Shown here piece after piece: positions 51,765 to 60,491 of a DNA stretch of 64,000 nucleotides. The notes under the pieces were generated by a model, which was not told the origin of the DNA, did no database searches, and saw only the letters and a list, made by a program, of their open reading frames with translations. Each line of letters opens with the position of its first letter. The stretch's first letter is position 1. The stretch covers positions 1 through 64,000 of the forward strand of contig DATHZN010000101.1 in NCBI GenBank assembly GCA_035458585.1, given 5' to 3'. A program made the position numbers and the translations under genes. Origin of the DNA: Marinobacterium_E sp035458585. Lineage in GTDB: Bacteria; Pseudomonadota; Gammaproteobacteria; Pseudomonadales; Balneatricaceae.

Positions 51765-51788
51765 GGGAGATTCCTGGGAAAGTTATTT

Positions 51789-51980
51789 CTACGTTTCATC
51801 TTTTGGAAAGTTCTGGATCAGTCTCAGATAACAGTAGACAGCCAGCGCGCCTGATAAAACGCCCCAGAACGGACTGCTGACAATAAACCACTCGTAGAGG
51901 CTCCAGACCGTTAAGAAAATAGTGATGCCGTAGCGGCGACTCGCAGGGCGGAAAAACTCCAGATCTTCATCGCGAATCAT
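51789..51980 (-). CDS. Small two-helix membrane protein, unknown function
   Basis: A 63-residue protein I do not recognise. It begins MIRDEDLEFFRPASRRYG and then has two probable membrane segments (about 18-35 and 37-55), ending in the charged tail RLIQNFPKDET. GGAG stands 5 bases before the ATG, and the gene ends 24 bases before the response regulator on the same strand, so it is probably translated with that operon. An accessory role for the GtrS-like kinase is possible but only suggested by position. Confidence 0.65.
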   Translation of the reverse strand: MIRDEDLEFFRPASRRYGITIFLTVWSLYEWFIVSSPFWGVLSGALAVYCYLRLIQNFPKDET

Positions 51981-52017
51981 GGATGCTCCAAAAATGGTTA
52001 CAAAGCTGTCATATGCC

Positions 52018-52245
52018 TAGCAAGTGTATCTTAATCAGCGGTTTGAGATCACCTAATCTGATCAGGCCTTACGATCAATGACTCTGTACCTGAGCACCAG
52101 CTGCTGCTGTATGAGTTTCAGCGGCCTCCCAAAGGTTTAGCCGGGACCCTAGGGTCAGTCTGTGTTCGAATTTGGATAGTTAATGAGTTGATTCGAGAGC
52201 GTTCACGACTTGAATATTGCATTTTTCGTATCAGATGTTTGGTGA
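52018..52245. other. Divergent gap before the RpiR gene
   Basis: 228 gene-free bases between the small membrane protein gene and the RpiR regulator. Apart from the operator just downstream and the GTTACAAAG motif at its minus-strand side, no strong promoter was identified by eye. Confidence 0.4.
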
Positions 52246-52263
52246 TTGGAAAAAATATTCCAA
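52246..52263. promoter_or_regulatory. IolR-type operator upstream of the RpiR regulator gene
   Basis: TTGGAA-N6-TTCCAA, perfect 6-bp arms, the same 18-base layout as 44275-44292 in the iolC/iolB region. It lies 57 bases before the chosen ATG of the RpiR gene, so autoregulation is likely. Confidence 0.68.
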
Positions 52264-52320
52264 GATAAATCGGTTGGGGCTAAAATCAACAGTACCAGTA
52301 TTAGCCGGGAAACAGCTTGT

Positions 52321-53136
52321 ATGCCGTCGGGACTTCCAGCAACGCTTAATGAGCTCAAATCGCTAATCGCTGAACAGCATCAGGGATTGAGTAAACGTCT
52401 TCGCCAGGTCGCCCAATATCTTGTCGACCATCCGAATGAAATCGCTTTTGGCACAGTGGCCACTATAGCGGCGGATGCTGGCGTTCATCCATCAACACTG
52501 GTGCGTTTTGCCAACGCTTTTGGTTTTTCAGGCTTCTCTGAGATGCAGCGGCTGTTCCAGCAGCAACTCTTGCATGAGTCGCCAAGTTACAGTGACCGTA
52601 TTCGTATTGCGCGCGAATCATTCGGGGACTCGAGTACTGAACCGCTAAGCCTCTTAGGGCAGTTTGCCTCGGCTAATTCGGTTACGCTGGATCAACTGAT
52701 CAATGAGATCGACGCAGATGCACTTAGACGCGCAGAGCAGATTCTGCGTGAAGCCGACACGGTCTATATCATGGGCGTGAGAAGAGCTTTTGTTGTCGCA
52801 AGTTATTTTGCGTATGCACTGCGACATGCGGAGCGCCGTGCCTTTCTGGTTGACGGTATCGGCGGCCTGACGAGGGAGCAGGGGCTTAGCGTGCGTCAGG
52901 GGGACGCCCTGATCGCAGTGAGTTTTCATCCTTATGCGCAGGAGACGCAGGAATTAGTTCGCGAAACCGTTAAACGCGGGGTGCCGATCGTATTAATTAC
53001 CGACTCGGAACTGAGTCCACTCGCTTCTCAGGCTAGTGCGGTGCTGATCGTAAAAGAGGCTGAAGTGCATGGTATTCGTTCACTATCAGCCTCCCTCTGC
53101 ATCGCGCAGGCACTCTCCATCAGTTTGGCGAATTAG
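52321..53136 (+). CDS. iolR: RpiR family transcriptional regulator, probable IolR
   Basis: Regulator of 271 residues with an N-terminal RpiR helix-turn-helix (KRLRQVAQYLVDHPNEIAFG, then IAADAGVHPSTLVRFANAFGF) and a C-terminal SIS sugar-phosphate domain (about 115-255; VYIMGVRRAFVVASYFAYAL, LIAVSFHPYAQET). RpiR proteins commonly repress inositol genes in gram-negative bacteria. The start at ATG 52321 is chosen because the longer TTG frame (52246) would begin inside the operator. The gene overlaps the convergent photolyase gene by 4 bases. The shared operator supports control of iol. Confidence 0.83.
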   Translation: MPSGLPATLNELKSLIAEQHQGLSKRLRQVAQYLVDHPNEIAFGTVATIAADAGVHPSTLVRFANAFGFSGFSEMQRLFQQQLLHESPSYSDRIRIARESFGDSSTEPLSLLGQFASANSVTLDQLINEIDADALRRAEQILREADTVYIMGVRRAFVVASYFAYALRHAERRAFLVDGIGGLTREQGLSVRQGDALIAVSFHPYAQETQELVRETVKRGVPIVLITDSELSPLASQASAVLIVKEAEVHGIRSLSASLCIAQALSISLAN

Positions 53137-54671
53137 AGTTCATTCAAATTCTCAATGCACCATTGAGCACGCTCGAGAATCGCTTGCTGTGCTTCGGGCG
53201 TGCGTTTTTCCCAGTTTTTATAGAGCATAGCGATACGGGGATTGGTCCCGAGTCGCTCTCGGTGTCTTAGCATAAATCCCCAGTAGAGGCTGTTAAACGG
53301 GCAGGCGCGGGCGCCAGTCTGTTCGGTTACCTTGTAACTGCAGCCTTTGCAGTAGTCGCTCATACGGTTGATATAAGATCCACTGGCGGCATAAGGTTTG
53401 CTGGCGACTATTCCGTTATCGGCAAATAGAACCATGCCACGGGTGTTTGGTTGCTCGACCCACTCTAGCGCGTCTATGTAGATGCCTAGGTACCAGGCGT
53501 CGACTGGATCCGGATCCAGTTGTGCGATCAATGCAAAATTTCCTGTCACCATTAAACGCTGAATGTGGTGGGCGTAGGCGTAGTCCAGTGACTGCTCAAT
53601 GCACTGGCGCATGCAGTGCATGCGAGTTTGTCCGGTCCAGAAGTAGTCGGGCAGAGGCTGTTTTGCATCCAGCGCGTTGAGACTGCCGTATTCAGGTTGG
53701 TTTACCCAGTAGATTGCGCGAATAAACTCCCGCCACCCCAGTATCTGGCGCACAAAGCCCTCAATCTGCGCTAATTCAATCTCATCAGGACGACTCATCC
53801 AAGCGGTGATAGCCGTCTCAATTACCTGTTTTGGAGAGATCATCTTGGCGTTTATGGCAAAGGATAGACGCGAATGGTAGAGGCTCCACTTGTGCTCAGA
53901 CTGGCTGGTCATGGCGTCCTGAAAACGACCAAAGAGAGCGAGTTGGTGTTGGCAAAAATAATCCAGCAGAGCAAGCGCCTCTGATCGTCGGGTGGGCCAG
54001 AGTAGATTGTGTTCGGCTTTGCCGAAGTGGTCGATCTGATGGCGTTGTAAACGCTCCAGAATAGCGCTGACATCTGTGCTGAACATCAATGGTGCAGGAA
54101 TCGAAGGAAGGTCCTCAGGTTTGAGTTTTTGACGATTATCGCTATCAAAATTCCAGCGCTCGCCGATGGGTTCGTCTCCGTTCATTAAGTAGCCGTAGCG
54201 TTTGCGCATGCGGCGGTAGAACGCCTCCATGCGACTCGCACGACCCGGTTTAAACTGTTTGGCGATCTCTTCGAAAGGCAGTAGAAAGTGTTCTGTGTCG
54301 ACCTCCCGCATCGCAATACCGGCGTCAAAGTCACGCAACTGCTGCAATAGACGCCACTCGTCTGGTCGCTGATATTCGAATCGTTCAACGTCCAGTTCGG
54401 CAATTTTGGCACGCAGCAACGCCAGGAGGTCTGCGTAGGCTGCTGTTTCATCCAGCGTCAGATGTATAACCTGATGCCCTGCCTGTTGTAGCGCTTCGGC
54501 GAAGTGCTTCATGGAGGCGAAGAATGCACAGATTTTTTGCACATGGTGACGGACGTAGCCCGTCTCTTGGGGCAGTTCAGCGATCAGATACCAGATGTTT
54601 GGATCGGGTTCACCAAACCAACTATGCCGAGCGTTCAACTGATCGCCCAAAATGAGTCGCAGGCAACTCAT
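53133..54671 (-). CDS. Iron-sulfur photolyase-related protein (FeS-BCP/CryB/PhrB type)
   Basis: A 512-residue cryptochrome/photolyase-related flavoprotein; characterised members repair (6-4) photoproducts and bind a 4Fe-4S cluster. The four expected cluster cysteines are seen in HCMRQCIE (one) and in DYCKGCSYKV...ACPFNSLYW (three). LRLILGDQLNARHSW and LGWREFIRAIYW are family signatures. ATG at 54671 overlaps the preceding DUF2256 stop (ATGA). Light-driven repair of pyrimidine (6-4) products is the best guess; a photoreceptor role is possible. Confidence 0.9.
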   Translation of the reverse strand: MSCLRLILGDQLNARHSWFGEPDPNIWYLIAELPQETGYVRHHVQKICAFFASMKHFAEALQQAGHQVIHLTLDETAAYADLLALLRAKIAELDVERFEYQRPDEWRLLQQLRDFDAGIAMREVDTEHFLLPFEEIAKQFKPGRASRMEAFYRRMRKRYGYLMNGDEPIGERWNFDSDNRQKLKPEDLPSIPAPLMFSTDVSAILERLQRHQIDHFGKAEHNLLWPTRRSEALALLDYFCQHQLALFGRFQDAMTSQSEHKWSLYHSRLSFAINAKMISPKQVIETAITAWMSRPDEIELAQIEGFVRQILGWREFIRAIYWVNQPEYGSLNALDAKQPLPDYFWTGQTRMHCMRQCIEQSLDYAYAHHIQRLMVTGNFALIAQLDPDPVDAWYLGIYIDALEWVEQPNTRGMVLFADNGIVASKPYAASGSYINRMSDYCKGCSYKVTEQTGARACPFNSLYWGFMLRHRERLGTNPRIAMLYKNWEKRTPEAQQAILERAQWCIENLNEL

Positions 54672-54826
54672 AAACAGTCACTCCTAGTACTTTTGGCACT
54701 GCGCCGACAGCGCTCCGAGCAGTACTTTACCTGATCCCAGTCGCGCTCCCACTTTTTGCGCCAGGCAAAGGGGCGTTGGCACTGAAGACAGATCTTCTCA
54801 GGCAGATGGGGTTTGCGATGGCTCAT
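54668..54826 (-). CDS. DUF2256 zinc-ribbon-like protein
   Basis: A 52-residue basic protein with two cysteine pairs, ICLQCQRPF and YCSERCRR, in the DUF2256 layout (CxxC ... CxxxC) with the usual RKKWERDWDQVKYCS segment. It begins MSHRKPHLPEKIC. The family is known as a companion of photolyase-related genes; its role is not defined. Its ATG overlaps the cry-DASH stop and its stop overlaps the next photolyase start, both by ATGA, so all three are translationally coupled. Confidence 0.88.
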   Translation of the reverse strand: MSHRKPHLPEKICLQCQRPFAWRKKWERDWDQVKYCSERCRRSAKSTRSDCL

Positions 54827-56133
54827 GGGGCAGGCCAGTCGTAGTAGTCGCGATTTGGCAACGGGTAAGCGTTCTCCTCTCCTTTCCAGGCTTTGATAAA
54901 ATTACCCTCTGGATCGTAGATCTTTGCCTGCTTATTCAGGTCAAAGCGGCGGTGGCCGCGAGGATCGGCACCGACGCCTGCGAGATACTGCCAATTACCC
55001 CAATTGCTGGCGACATCGTAATCAATCAGTTGCTGTTCAAAGTAGGCGGCGCCATAACGCCAGTCCAGCTGGAGTTCATGCACAAAGGCACTCGCGACCA
55101 ATTGACGAGCGCGGTTCGACATATAACCGGTAGCATTTAATTGGCGCATCGCCGCATTGACTATCGGGTAGGGAGTCGAGCCCTCACACCAGGCTTTAAA
55201 TCGCTCTGGGTAAAATGAGGTGAGGGGGGAGCGTCTGAACGGTCCGCGCCAGTTGAACATGAGCGCTCCATAGCGATGCCCGTACCATTGAAAGTATTCA
55301 CGCCATAGAAGCTCGAACTTGAGCCAATAGGTCGATTCATTCGCCAAGACGTCGTCTTCGTATTGCTCTATGCGTTGCCATAGTCGGCGCGCAGAGAGGC
55401 TACCGTTGGCGAGCCATGCGCTGAATTTTGATGAGTAATCCCACCCATCGAGGCCGTTTCGAGTCTCCTTATAACTGGCGGGCAAGGAGCTGCCGAAATA
55501 ATAATCCAGCTGAGCTTGGGCGGCAGTTTCGCCCCCTGTGAACTGTTGCTGCAGTGGAGTAAGCGGCAACTCTATAAGATTCTCTTGCAGGTTTTTGACA
55601 GCCGGTGGAAGGCTATTCGGAGCTTCAAGCGGCGCTGGTGGCTGCAGTGGCCTCTTTTCAACTTTGCGACGGAAACTCGAGAAACTCTCGGGGAGTTCAT
55701 CAATCTTGAACGGGAGCTGCTCAGAGTTGAAAAGCGTATTACAGGCGACCGTCTCAACCCTGAGGTGGGGAAAACGGCTGGCAATCTGTCTCAGGGTTTC
55801 ACGCTCATAGCTTCCTGGGTGTTCTGAGGTCAGAATACGACTGATGCCTGCTTTCTGCACGAGTGCAGTGAGGGCGCTCAGCGGTGTGTCATGTCTGAGA
55901 ATGAGCTGCTGTCCGCGCTGTTTAAGTGCGCCCGCGAGCTCTTCCAGCGACTGGTTTAAGAAGATGCGCCGATGCTGCCCGATGGATTGCAGTGAGTAAC
56001 GATTGGGTCGAGACCAAGATGGCTCAACAACAAACAGACAAATGAGTTGCTCGGCGTCTGACGCCGCCTGAAGTGCAGGATTGTCGTCGAGACGCAAGTT
56101 ATGTGTAAACCAAAGAAGTGTTGGGCCGGGCAT
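54823..56133 (-). CDS. Cryptochrome DASH
   Basis: A 436-residue photolyase-family flavoprotein that can repair cyclobutane dimers in single-stranded DNA and may sense blue light. The N-terminal antenna domain starts GPTLLWFTHNLRLDDNPAL. The FAD-binding domain holds TPYPIVNAAMRQLNATGYMSNRARQ, WRYGAAYFEQQLIDYDVASNWGNW and the DASH-specific ending GVGADPRGHRRFDLNKQAKIYDP. It is the first of three overlapping genes with DUF2256 and the FeS photolyase. Confidence 0.93.
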   Translation of the reverse strand: MPGPTLLWFTHNLRLDDNPALQAASDAEQLICLFVVEPSWSRPNRYSLQSIGQHRRIFLNQSLEELAGALKQRGQQLILRHDTPLSALTALVQKAGISRILTSEHPGSYERETLRQIASRFPHLRVETVACNTLFNSEQLPFKIDELPESFSSFRRKVEKRPLQPPAPLEAPNSLPPAVKNLQENLIELPLTPLQQQFTGGETAAQAQLDYYFGSSLPASYKETRNGLDGWDYSSKFSAWLANGSLSARRLWQRIEQYEDDVLANESTYWLKFELLWREYFQWYGHRYGALMFNWRGPFRRSPLTSFYPERFKAWCEGSTPYPIVNAAMRQLNATGYMSNRARQLVASAFVHELQLDWRYGAAYFEQQLIDYDVASNWGNWQYLAGVGADPRGHRRFDLNKQAKIYDPEGNFIKAWKGEENAYPLPNRDYYDWPAP

Positions 56134-56216
56134 CGCTTTACTCCATCTAGAGCCCTGTCTACGGTCGATCAGGCCGGTCAGAGCTGTAGAGTGTGGTTTT
56201 TATGCGGGTGCAAACG

Positions 56217-56927
56217 TTAGGAGCGATTGCTCTCAATGTCCAAAACGCTAATGCTACTGTCACCGATTTGGAAGCGGATGTTCAAGTCGTAAAGTCTGAC
56301 GCCATAGACTCGCTCAGGGTCTCGTTGGTAGGCAGGTCTGGGATCGCAGGAGAGCAGCTCGCTGATCTGCTGTTCTAACAGTTCGCCGTAAATCTTTCGT
56401 TGTTCGGATAGCTGCTGCATTGCACATGGGCTGTAGACAACAGCCTGAGGAAGCCGCTTGGCCGACTCGGCTAGGGCGTAGTGTGCGTTTGCAACACTAT
56501 CGGCGTAGGGAAGGTATGGTTTGATGTCGACTATGGGTGTGCCGTTAAGCAGATCCGCACCACGGACTTGCAGGATCAACTGTCTGTCCTCCATCCGAAT
56601 GCTGAGCAACTCCACTACACTTAGGCCGACCGGGTTAGGACGAAAGGGTGAACGGCTCGCAAAGACCCCTAGTTTTTGGTTACCCCCCAGGCGCGGTGGC
56701 CGCACCCGTGGTTTCCATCCCTTATCAACAGATTCAGAGAAGATGAATATCAGCCAGATATGGCTACAGTTTTCTAGCCCTGCTACCGACTCCAGACTGG
56801 AGTACTCAGGTGTTAGAACCACATCCGCGGTGATCGAGGGAGCGAGACCCGGCTGGCGGGGTATTCCAAACTTCTCAGTGAATGGACTGCGAACGGTCGC
56901 TATGCTGTTGAGTGTAATTTCCTGCAT
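56217..56927 (-). CDS. trmO: tRNA (N6-threonylcarbamoyladenosine37-N6)-methyltransferase
   Basis: SAM-dependent enzyme (TsaA/YaeB) that methylates t6A37 of certain tRNAs to m6t6A. The 236 residues show ATVRSPFTEKFGIPRQPGLAP, the GLENCSHIWLIFIFSE and GVFASRSPFRPNPVGLS signatures, and IVDIKPYLPYADS. These are the TrmO beta-barrel hallmarks. It lies 83 bases upstream of cry-DASH on the same strand, so it may share a transcript, but no functional link is apparent. Confidence 0.94.
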   Translation of the reverse strand: MQEITLNSIATVRSPFTEKFGIPRQPGLAPSITADVVLTPEYSSLESVAGLENCSHIWLIFIFSESVDKGWKPRVRPPRLGGNQKLGVFASRSPFRPNPVGLSVVELLSIRMEDRQLILQVRGADLLNGTPIVDIKPYLPYADSVANAHYALAESAKRLPQAVVYSPCAMQQLSEQRKIYGELLEQQISELLSCDPRPAYQRDPERVYGVRLYDLNIRFQIGDSSISVLDIESNRS

Positions 56928-56976
56928 GCAAACTCCTTAGCTGAGCTGCAAGGTTATACGAGCCAAAGGGTTAGAC

Positions 56977-58611
56977 TCAATTGGATAGCTCTGTCAGTGC
57001 TTCACGCTGTTGCATCGGTAAGGTCGCTGACCAGTGACTTGACGCCTCTTCAGCCTGAGAGGCAAGGCGTCGTATCATCGACAGATATTCAAGCAACTGT
57101 GCACTCTCTGTAGTGGAGATCACTCCCTCGACTGTTTTTTCGAGCAGCTCATGTTTCAAATTCTGATAGCTGAGTTGAAGTGCGCGCATGGCGCGGTGCG
57201 CATCGATCCCCTGAACGTCTTGAGCGCTGCTGATCTCGCAGGCATCTATCAGGGCCACTGACTCCTGTTTGAAATCATCCAGTGAGTGAAGCAATCCGGT
57301 GTCGTTGAGCTCATCTAATATTGTCTGGTAATGGGATAGTTCAGCAGATAGTCGACCTATCTCGCCGATATATCGTCCGACACGGATTGACAGTGGAAGC
57401 GTTTCGGCAATCGCTTCACTAATGTCCTGGTGTGCAAGCTGCTGATTAAACGTATAAATATGTTGAAGCAGGGAGAGTAGCGAGTCCCGCGATTGTTGCA
57501 GTAGCGCCTGATCCTGCCCTTCGCTACTCAACGCTGCGCGCGCTAATGCACTACTCATTTGGTTGGCTCGGCTGAGTTCGCGGTTAATACCGACAACCGC
57601 CAGATCTGGAGTGACCAGAAGCGCCTTGGTTATAAACTGTGGTTTGGCGTCCAGTTCCGACTTAGCCACAAAGCGCCGCTGTAACCAACGCTCCAGCGTT
57701 CCCATCATTGGCCAGATAAACATAACTCCCATCATATTGAACAACGTATGGAACAGCGCCAGTGCAATCACAGGGTCCAGGTAACTCAGCCCTCTCGCAT
57801 CGATCAGATTGGCCACAATAGAGAGTAGCGCTACACCGATGATTGCGGTCTGGGTGTTAAAAACCAGGTGTGCAAGTGCAATACGCTTAGCGTTGGGCAA
57901 TGAACCTATGGCCCCCAGCAAAGCAGTTGTGGTTGTGCCGATGTTAGCCCCAATCACAAGCGCACAGGCACCGCTTAAACTGATCGTTTCAGTTGAAAGC
58001 ATGGAGAGTGCGATGGCCATGCTAGCGGAAGAGGATTGAGTCAGTACGGTGATCACTACGCCTGCCACAACAAACAGCAACAGCGCCAGAGATCCGCTAC
58101 CGAGCTGGCGCAGAGGTAGCGTTTCGGATAATCCATCGAACGCGGCACTGATGAAATCCAAGCCCAAAAAGAAAAGGCCGAACCCCGCTATCGCATGCCC
58201 GTAGTGGCCAAAGTTGCGGCCACCAGAAAAGAGTTTTACGGCCACTCCAAGACCGATTAAAGGCAGCATGTAAGCGGTAATTTTTAATTTGAATCCTAGG
58301 AGTGCGACGAGCCAGCCCGTCAGTGTAGTACCAATGTTTGATCCAAACAGGAGTGGTAAAGCCTGACCCAACGACATCAATCCCGCGCTGACAAAACCCA
58401 GCGTAGCCAGGGTCACTGCACTGGAGGATTGGACTAGGGCGGTAACACCGACTCCCGTTGCAAAAGCCCTCTGCTTCGACTGAGTTGCTTTGGAGATGAG
58501 TTGGCGTAATGAGGGGCCGGAAGCTCGCTTAAGTCCGTCTGTCAGAAGTTCCATTCCCAGTAGAACAAGCCCCAGTCCACCGAGTAACTGTCCCAATAGC
58601 GTAAGATCCAT
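56977..58611 (-). CDS. Na+/phosphate cotransporter family protein with PhoU-like tail
   Basis: A 544-residue membrane protein of the NptA/YjbB group. Two Na/Pi repeats (about residues 5-150 and 165-310) carry the QSSSAVTLATLG and TQSSSASMAIALS motifs and the GSNIGTTLTG and GANIGTTTTALLG loops. The C-terminal third (about 345-540) is helical and PhoU-like. Homologues export or import phosphate. It begins 38 bases after comF on the same strand and is probably transcribed with it or from its own promoter. Confidence 0.9.
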   Translation of the reverse strand: MDLTLLGQLLGGLGLVLLGMELLTDGLKRASGPSLRQLISKATQSKQRAFATGVGVTALVQSSSAVTLATLGFVSAGLMSLGQALPLLFGSNIGTTLTGWLVALLGFKLKITAYMLPLIGLGVAVKLFSGGRNFGHYGHAIAGFGLFFLGLDFISAAFDGLSETLPLRQLGSGSLALLLFVVAGVVITVLTQSSSASMAIALSMLSTETISLSGACALVIGANIGTTTTALLGAIGSLPNAKRIALAHLVFNTQTAIIGVALLSIVANLIDARGLSYLDPVIALALFHTLFNMMGVMFIWPMMGTLERWLQRRFVAKSELDAKPQFITKALLVTPDLAVVGINRELSRANQMSSALARAALSSEGQDQALLQQSRDSLLSLLQHIYTFNQQLAHQDISEAIAETLPLSIRVGRYIGEIGRLSAELSHYQTILDELNDTGLLHSLDDFKQESVALIDACEISSAQDVQGIDAHRAMRALQLSYQNLKHELLEKTVEGVISTTESAQLLEYLSMIRRLASQAEEASSHWSATLPMQQREALTELSN

Positions 58612-58649
58612 CGCTTATTCTCATACAAGACTCTTTGAATCAGTTTAGT

Positions 58650-59333
58650 TCAGTCTGGTGTGCGGCACAGTGTGCAGACATATATCTCTCGGGCACCGCA
58701 GCGCAACAGCATATCGCTAATGCGGCTTACGGTAGTGCCAGTAGTCACTACGTCATCAACCAGGATCAGACGCTCAGGTGGCGTCGCGTTGAGGCTGAAG
58801 CTTTGGTGCAGATTGAGTTTACGTTGCGCGCGGTTGAGTTGCGCCTGGTGAGGTGTGCGAACACGCTTTTCAATTAAGTGTATCGGCGCAGGGCGATGCA
58901 AGGCTCGGGCGAGGTGCCTTGCCAGGAGTTCACTCTGGTTGAAACCGCGAATCAGTTGATCGATGGGGTGCATAGGTACGGGTATTAGCGGTAACTCGGG
59001 GGGCAGTCTATTTCGCAATTGTCGTGCTAAAAGTTTAGCGAGCCAGTGCAGCGGTTCAGGGTCGCCGCCGCTTTTGATGCGGTGGAGTAGTTGAGGTAGT
59101 GGAAAACGGTAGGTAAACCCGGCATGTATGCATGAAAAGCTTGGTTTAGCTCTTTGGCACGCTTGGCAGACACCTTTGACACCCGGGAGAGCACAAACAG
59201 TGCAACCGAGTTGTTGATAGGGCAAGTCACCGGTGCAAGGTTCGCAGATGCCCAGTGCTGTGCGGGGTGTGATATCACAGAGAGGGCAGAGTTGATCTAT
59301 TTCTAACCAGTTGTTCAGAATTGAGTCGTACAT
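58650..59333 (-). CDS. comF: ComF/GntX family amidophosphoribosyltransferase-like protein
   Basis: A 227-residue phosphoribosyltransferase-fold protein. The N-terminal zinc-finger-like part has cysteine pairs LCPLC, ICEPC, CTVC and VCQAC (residues 15-60). The C-terminal PRPP-binding motif is LILVDDVVTTGTTV. ComF is needed for DNA uptake in competent bacteria, while E. coli GntX relatives have a link to gluconate use. Placement divergent from bioB is common in gammaproteobacteria. Exact substrate unknown. Confidence 0.88.
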   Translation of the reverse strand: MYDSILNNWLEIDQLCPLCDITPRTALGICEPCTGDLPYQQLGCTVCALPGVKGVCQACQRAKPSFSCIHAGFTYRFPLPQLLHRIKSGGDPEPLHWLAKLLARQLRNRLPPELPLIPVPMHPIDQLIRGFNQSELLARHLARALHRPAPIHLIEKRVRTPHQAQLNRAQRKLNLHQSFSLNATPPERLILVDDVVTTGTTVSRISDMLLRCGAREIYVCTLCRTPD

Positions 59334-59429
59334 AGGTTGACAGCTCTCCCTTTCGCTTTAAACTGCTCCCATCCTTGGAGCTACCCAGCCTGAGTCTTTC
59401 TCCATTCAGTTTAGTGAGAGTTTTTAGAT

Positions 59430-60491
59430 ATGTCCCCAGCGAGCACACACCCAGTTCAGGAAAAGAGAGATTGGAGCCATGAAGAGATTCAGGCGCTCTT
59501 TGATCTGCCATTCAATGAACTGCTATTTCGCGCTCAGACCGTTCATCGCCAGCATTTCGATCCCAACGAGGTGCAAGTCAGCACACTGTTGTCGATTAAA
59601 ACGGGCTCCTGCCCCGAGGATTGTAAGTACTGCCCGCAGAGCGCTCACTACGATACCGGGTTGGAAAAACAGCGTCTGATGGAAGTCGAAGCAGTACTGA
59701 ATAAAGCGAAACAGGCGAAAGAGACGGGTGCAAGCCGTTTCTGTATGGGCGCTGCCTGGAAGCATCCCACTGATCGCGATATGCCCTACATACTACAGAT
59801 GGTTAAAGGCGTTCGTGAGATGGGGTTGGAAACCTGTATGACGCTGGGTATGTTAAAGCCTGAACAGGCCGAGCAGCTCGCTGATGCGGGTTTGGATTAC
59901 TACAATCATAACCTTGATACGTCGCCCGAGTTCTACGATAAGATTATCACCACGCGCACCTATCAAGATCGTCTCGACACCCTGCAGCATGTTCGCGACA
60001 GCGGCATGAAGATCTGTAGCGGTGGTATTCTTGGAATGGGTGAAACGGCACGCGATCGTATTGGTCTGCTACAGCAGTTGGCTAACTTGCCGCAGCCACC
60101 TGAGTCGGTGCCAATTAATATGCTGGTGAAAGTGGCTGGTACGCCGCTGGAAAACGTTGAGGATCTGGATCCATTCGAGTTTGTCCGCAACATCGCAGTG
60201 GCCCGAATTCTGATGCCAACTTCACATGTGCGCCTCTCTGCAGGACGCGAATCTATGAGCGACGAGTTACAGGCGATGGCATTTTTCGCCGGTGCGAATT
60301 CGATTTTTTACGGTGAGTGTCTGCTGACAACGCCTAATCCTGAAACCCATCGCGACCTGCAGTTGTTTAAGCGTTTGGGATTGCGTCCTGAGCAACGAAT
60401 CGAAGAGGACGATGTTGCTCAAACACAAGCGATTGAACAGCAGCTGATTAAGCAGGCGGACGAACCCAAGTTCTACGACGCGAGTCATTGA
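59430..60491 (+). CDS. bioB: Biotin synthase
   Basis: Radical SAM enzyme that inserts sulfur into dethiobiotin. The 353 residues show the 4Fe-4S cluster motif CPEDCKYC (C61, C65, C68) followed by PQSAHY. Further motifs are GASRFCMGAAWKHP, YYNHNLDTSPEFY, CSGGILGMGE and the end ARILMPTSHVRLSAGRE, with the YN.NLDTS and R residues of the 2Fe-2S site. The ATG at 59430 has GAGAG upstream. It heads bioB-bioF-bioH-bioC-bioD. No clear BirA operator is visible in the 96-base gap to comF. Confidence 0.97.
   Translation: MSPASTHPVQEKRDWSHEEIQALFDLPFNELLFRAQTVHRQHFDPNEVQVSTLLSIKTGSCPEDCKYCPQSAHYDTGLEKQRLMEVEAVLNKAKQAKETGASRFCMGAAWKHPTDRDMPYILQMVKGVREMGLETCMTLGMLKPEQAEQLADAGLDYYNHNLDTSPEFYDKIITTRTYQDRLDTLQHVRDSGMKICSGGILGMGETARDRIGLLQQLANLPQPPESVPINMLVKVAGTPLENVEDLDPFEFVRNIAVARILMPTSHVRLSAGRESMSDELQAMAFFAGANSIFYGECLLTTPNPETHRDLQLFKRLGLRPEQRIEEDDVAQTQAIEQQLIKQADEPKFYDASH

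Noticed and set aside
52246..52320. Longer N-terminus for the RpiR regulator from TTG 52246
   Set aside because: The TTG is the first triplet of a palindromic operator and the extra residues do not look like the family; ATG 52321 is preferred.
56193..56378. 61-codon plus-strand frame upstream of cry-DASH
   Set aside because: Most of it is antisense to the end of trmO; no ribosome site and no motif.
59334..59429. BirA operator before bioB
   Set aside because: I searched the short comF-bioB gap for paired TTGTAAACC-like arms and saw none good enough to report.
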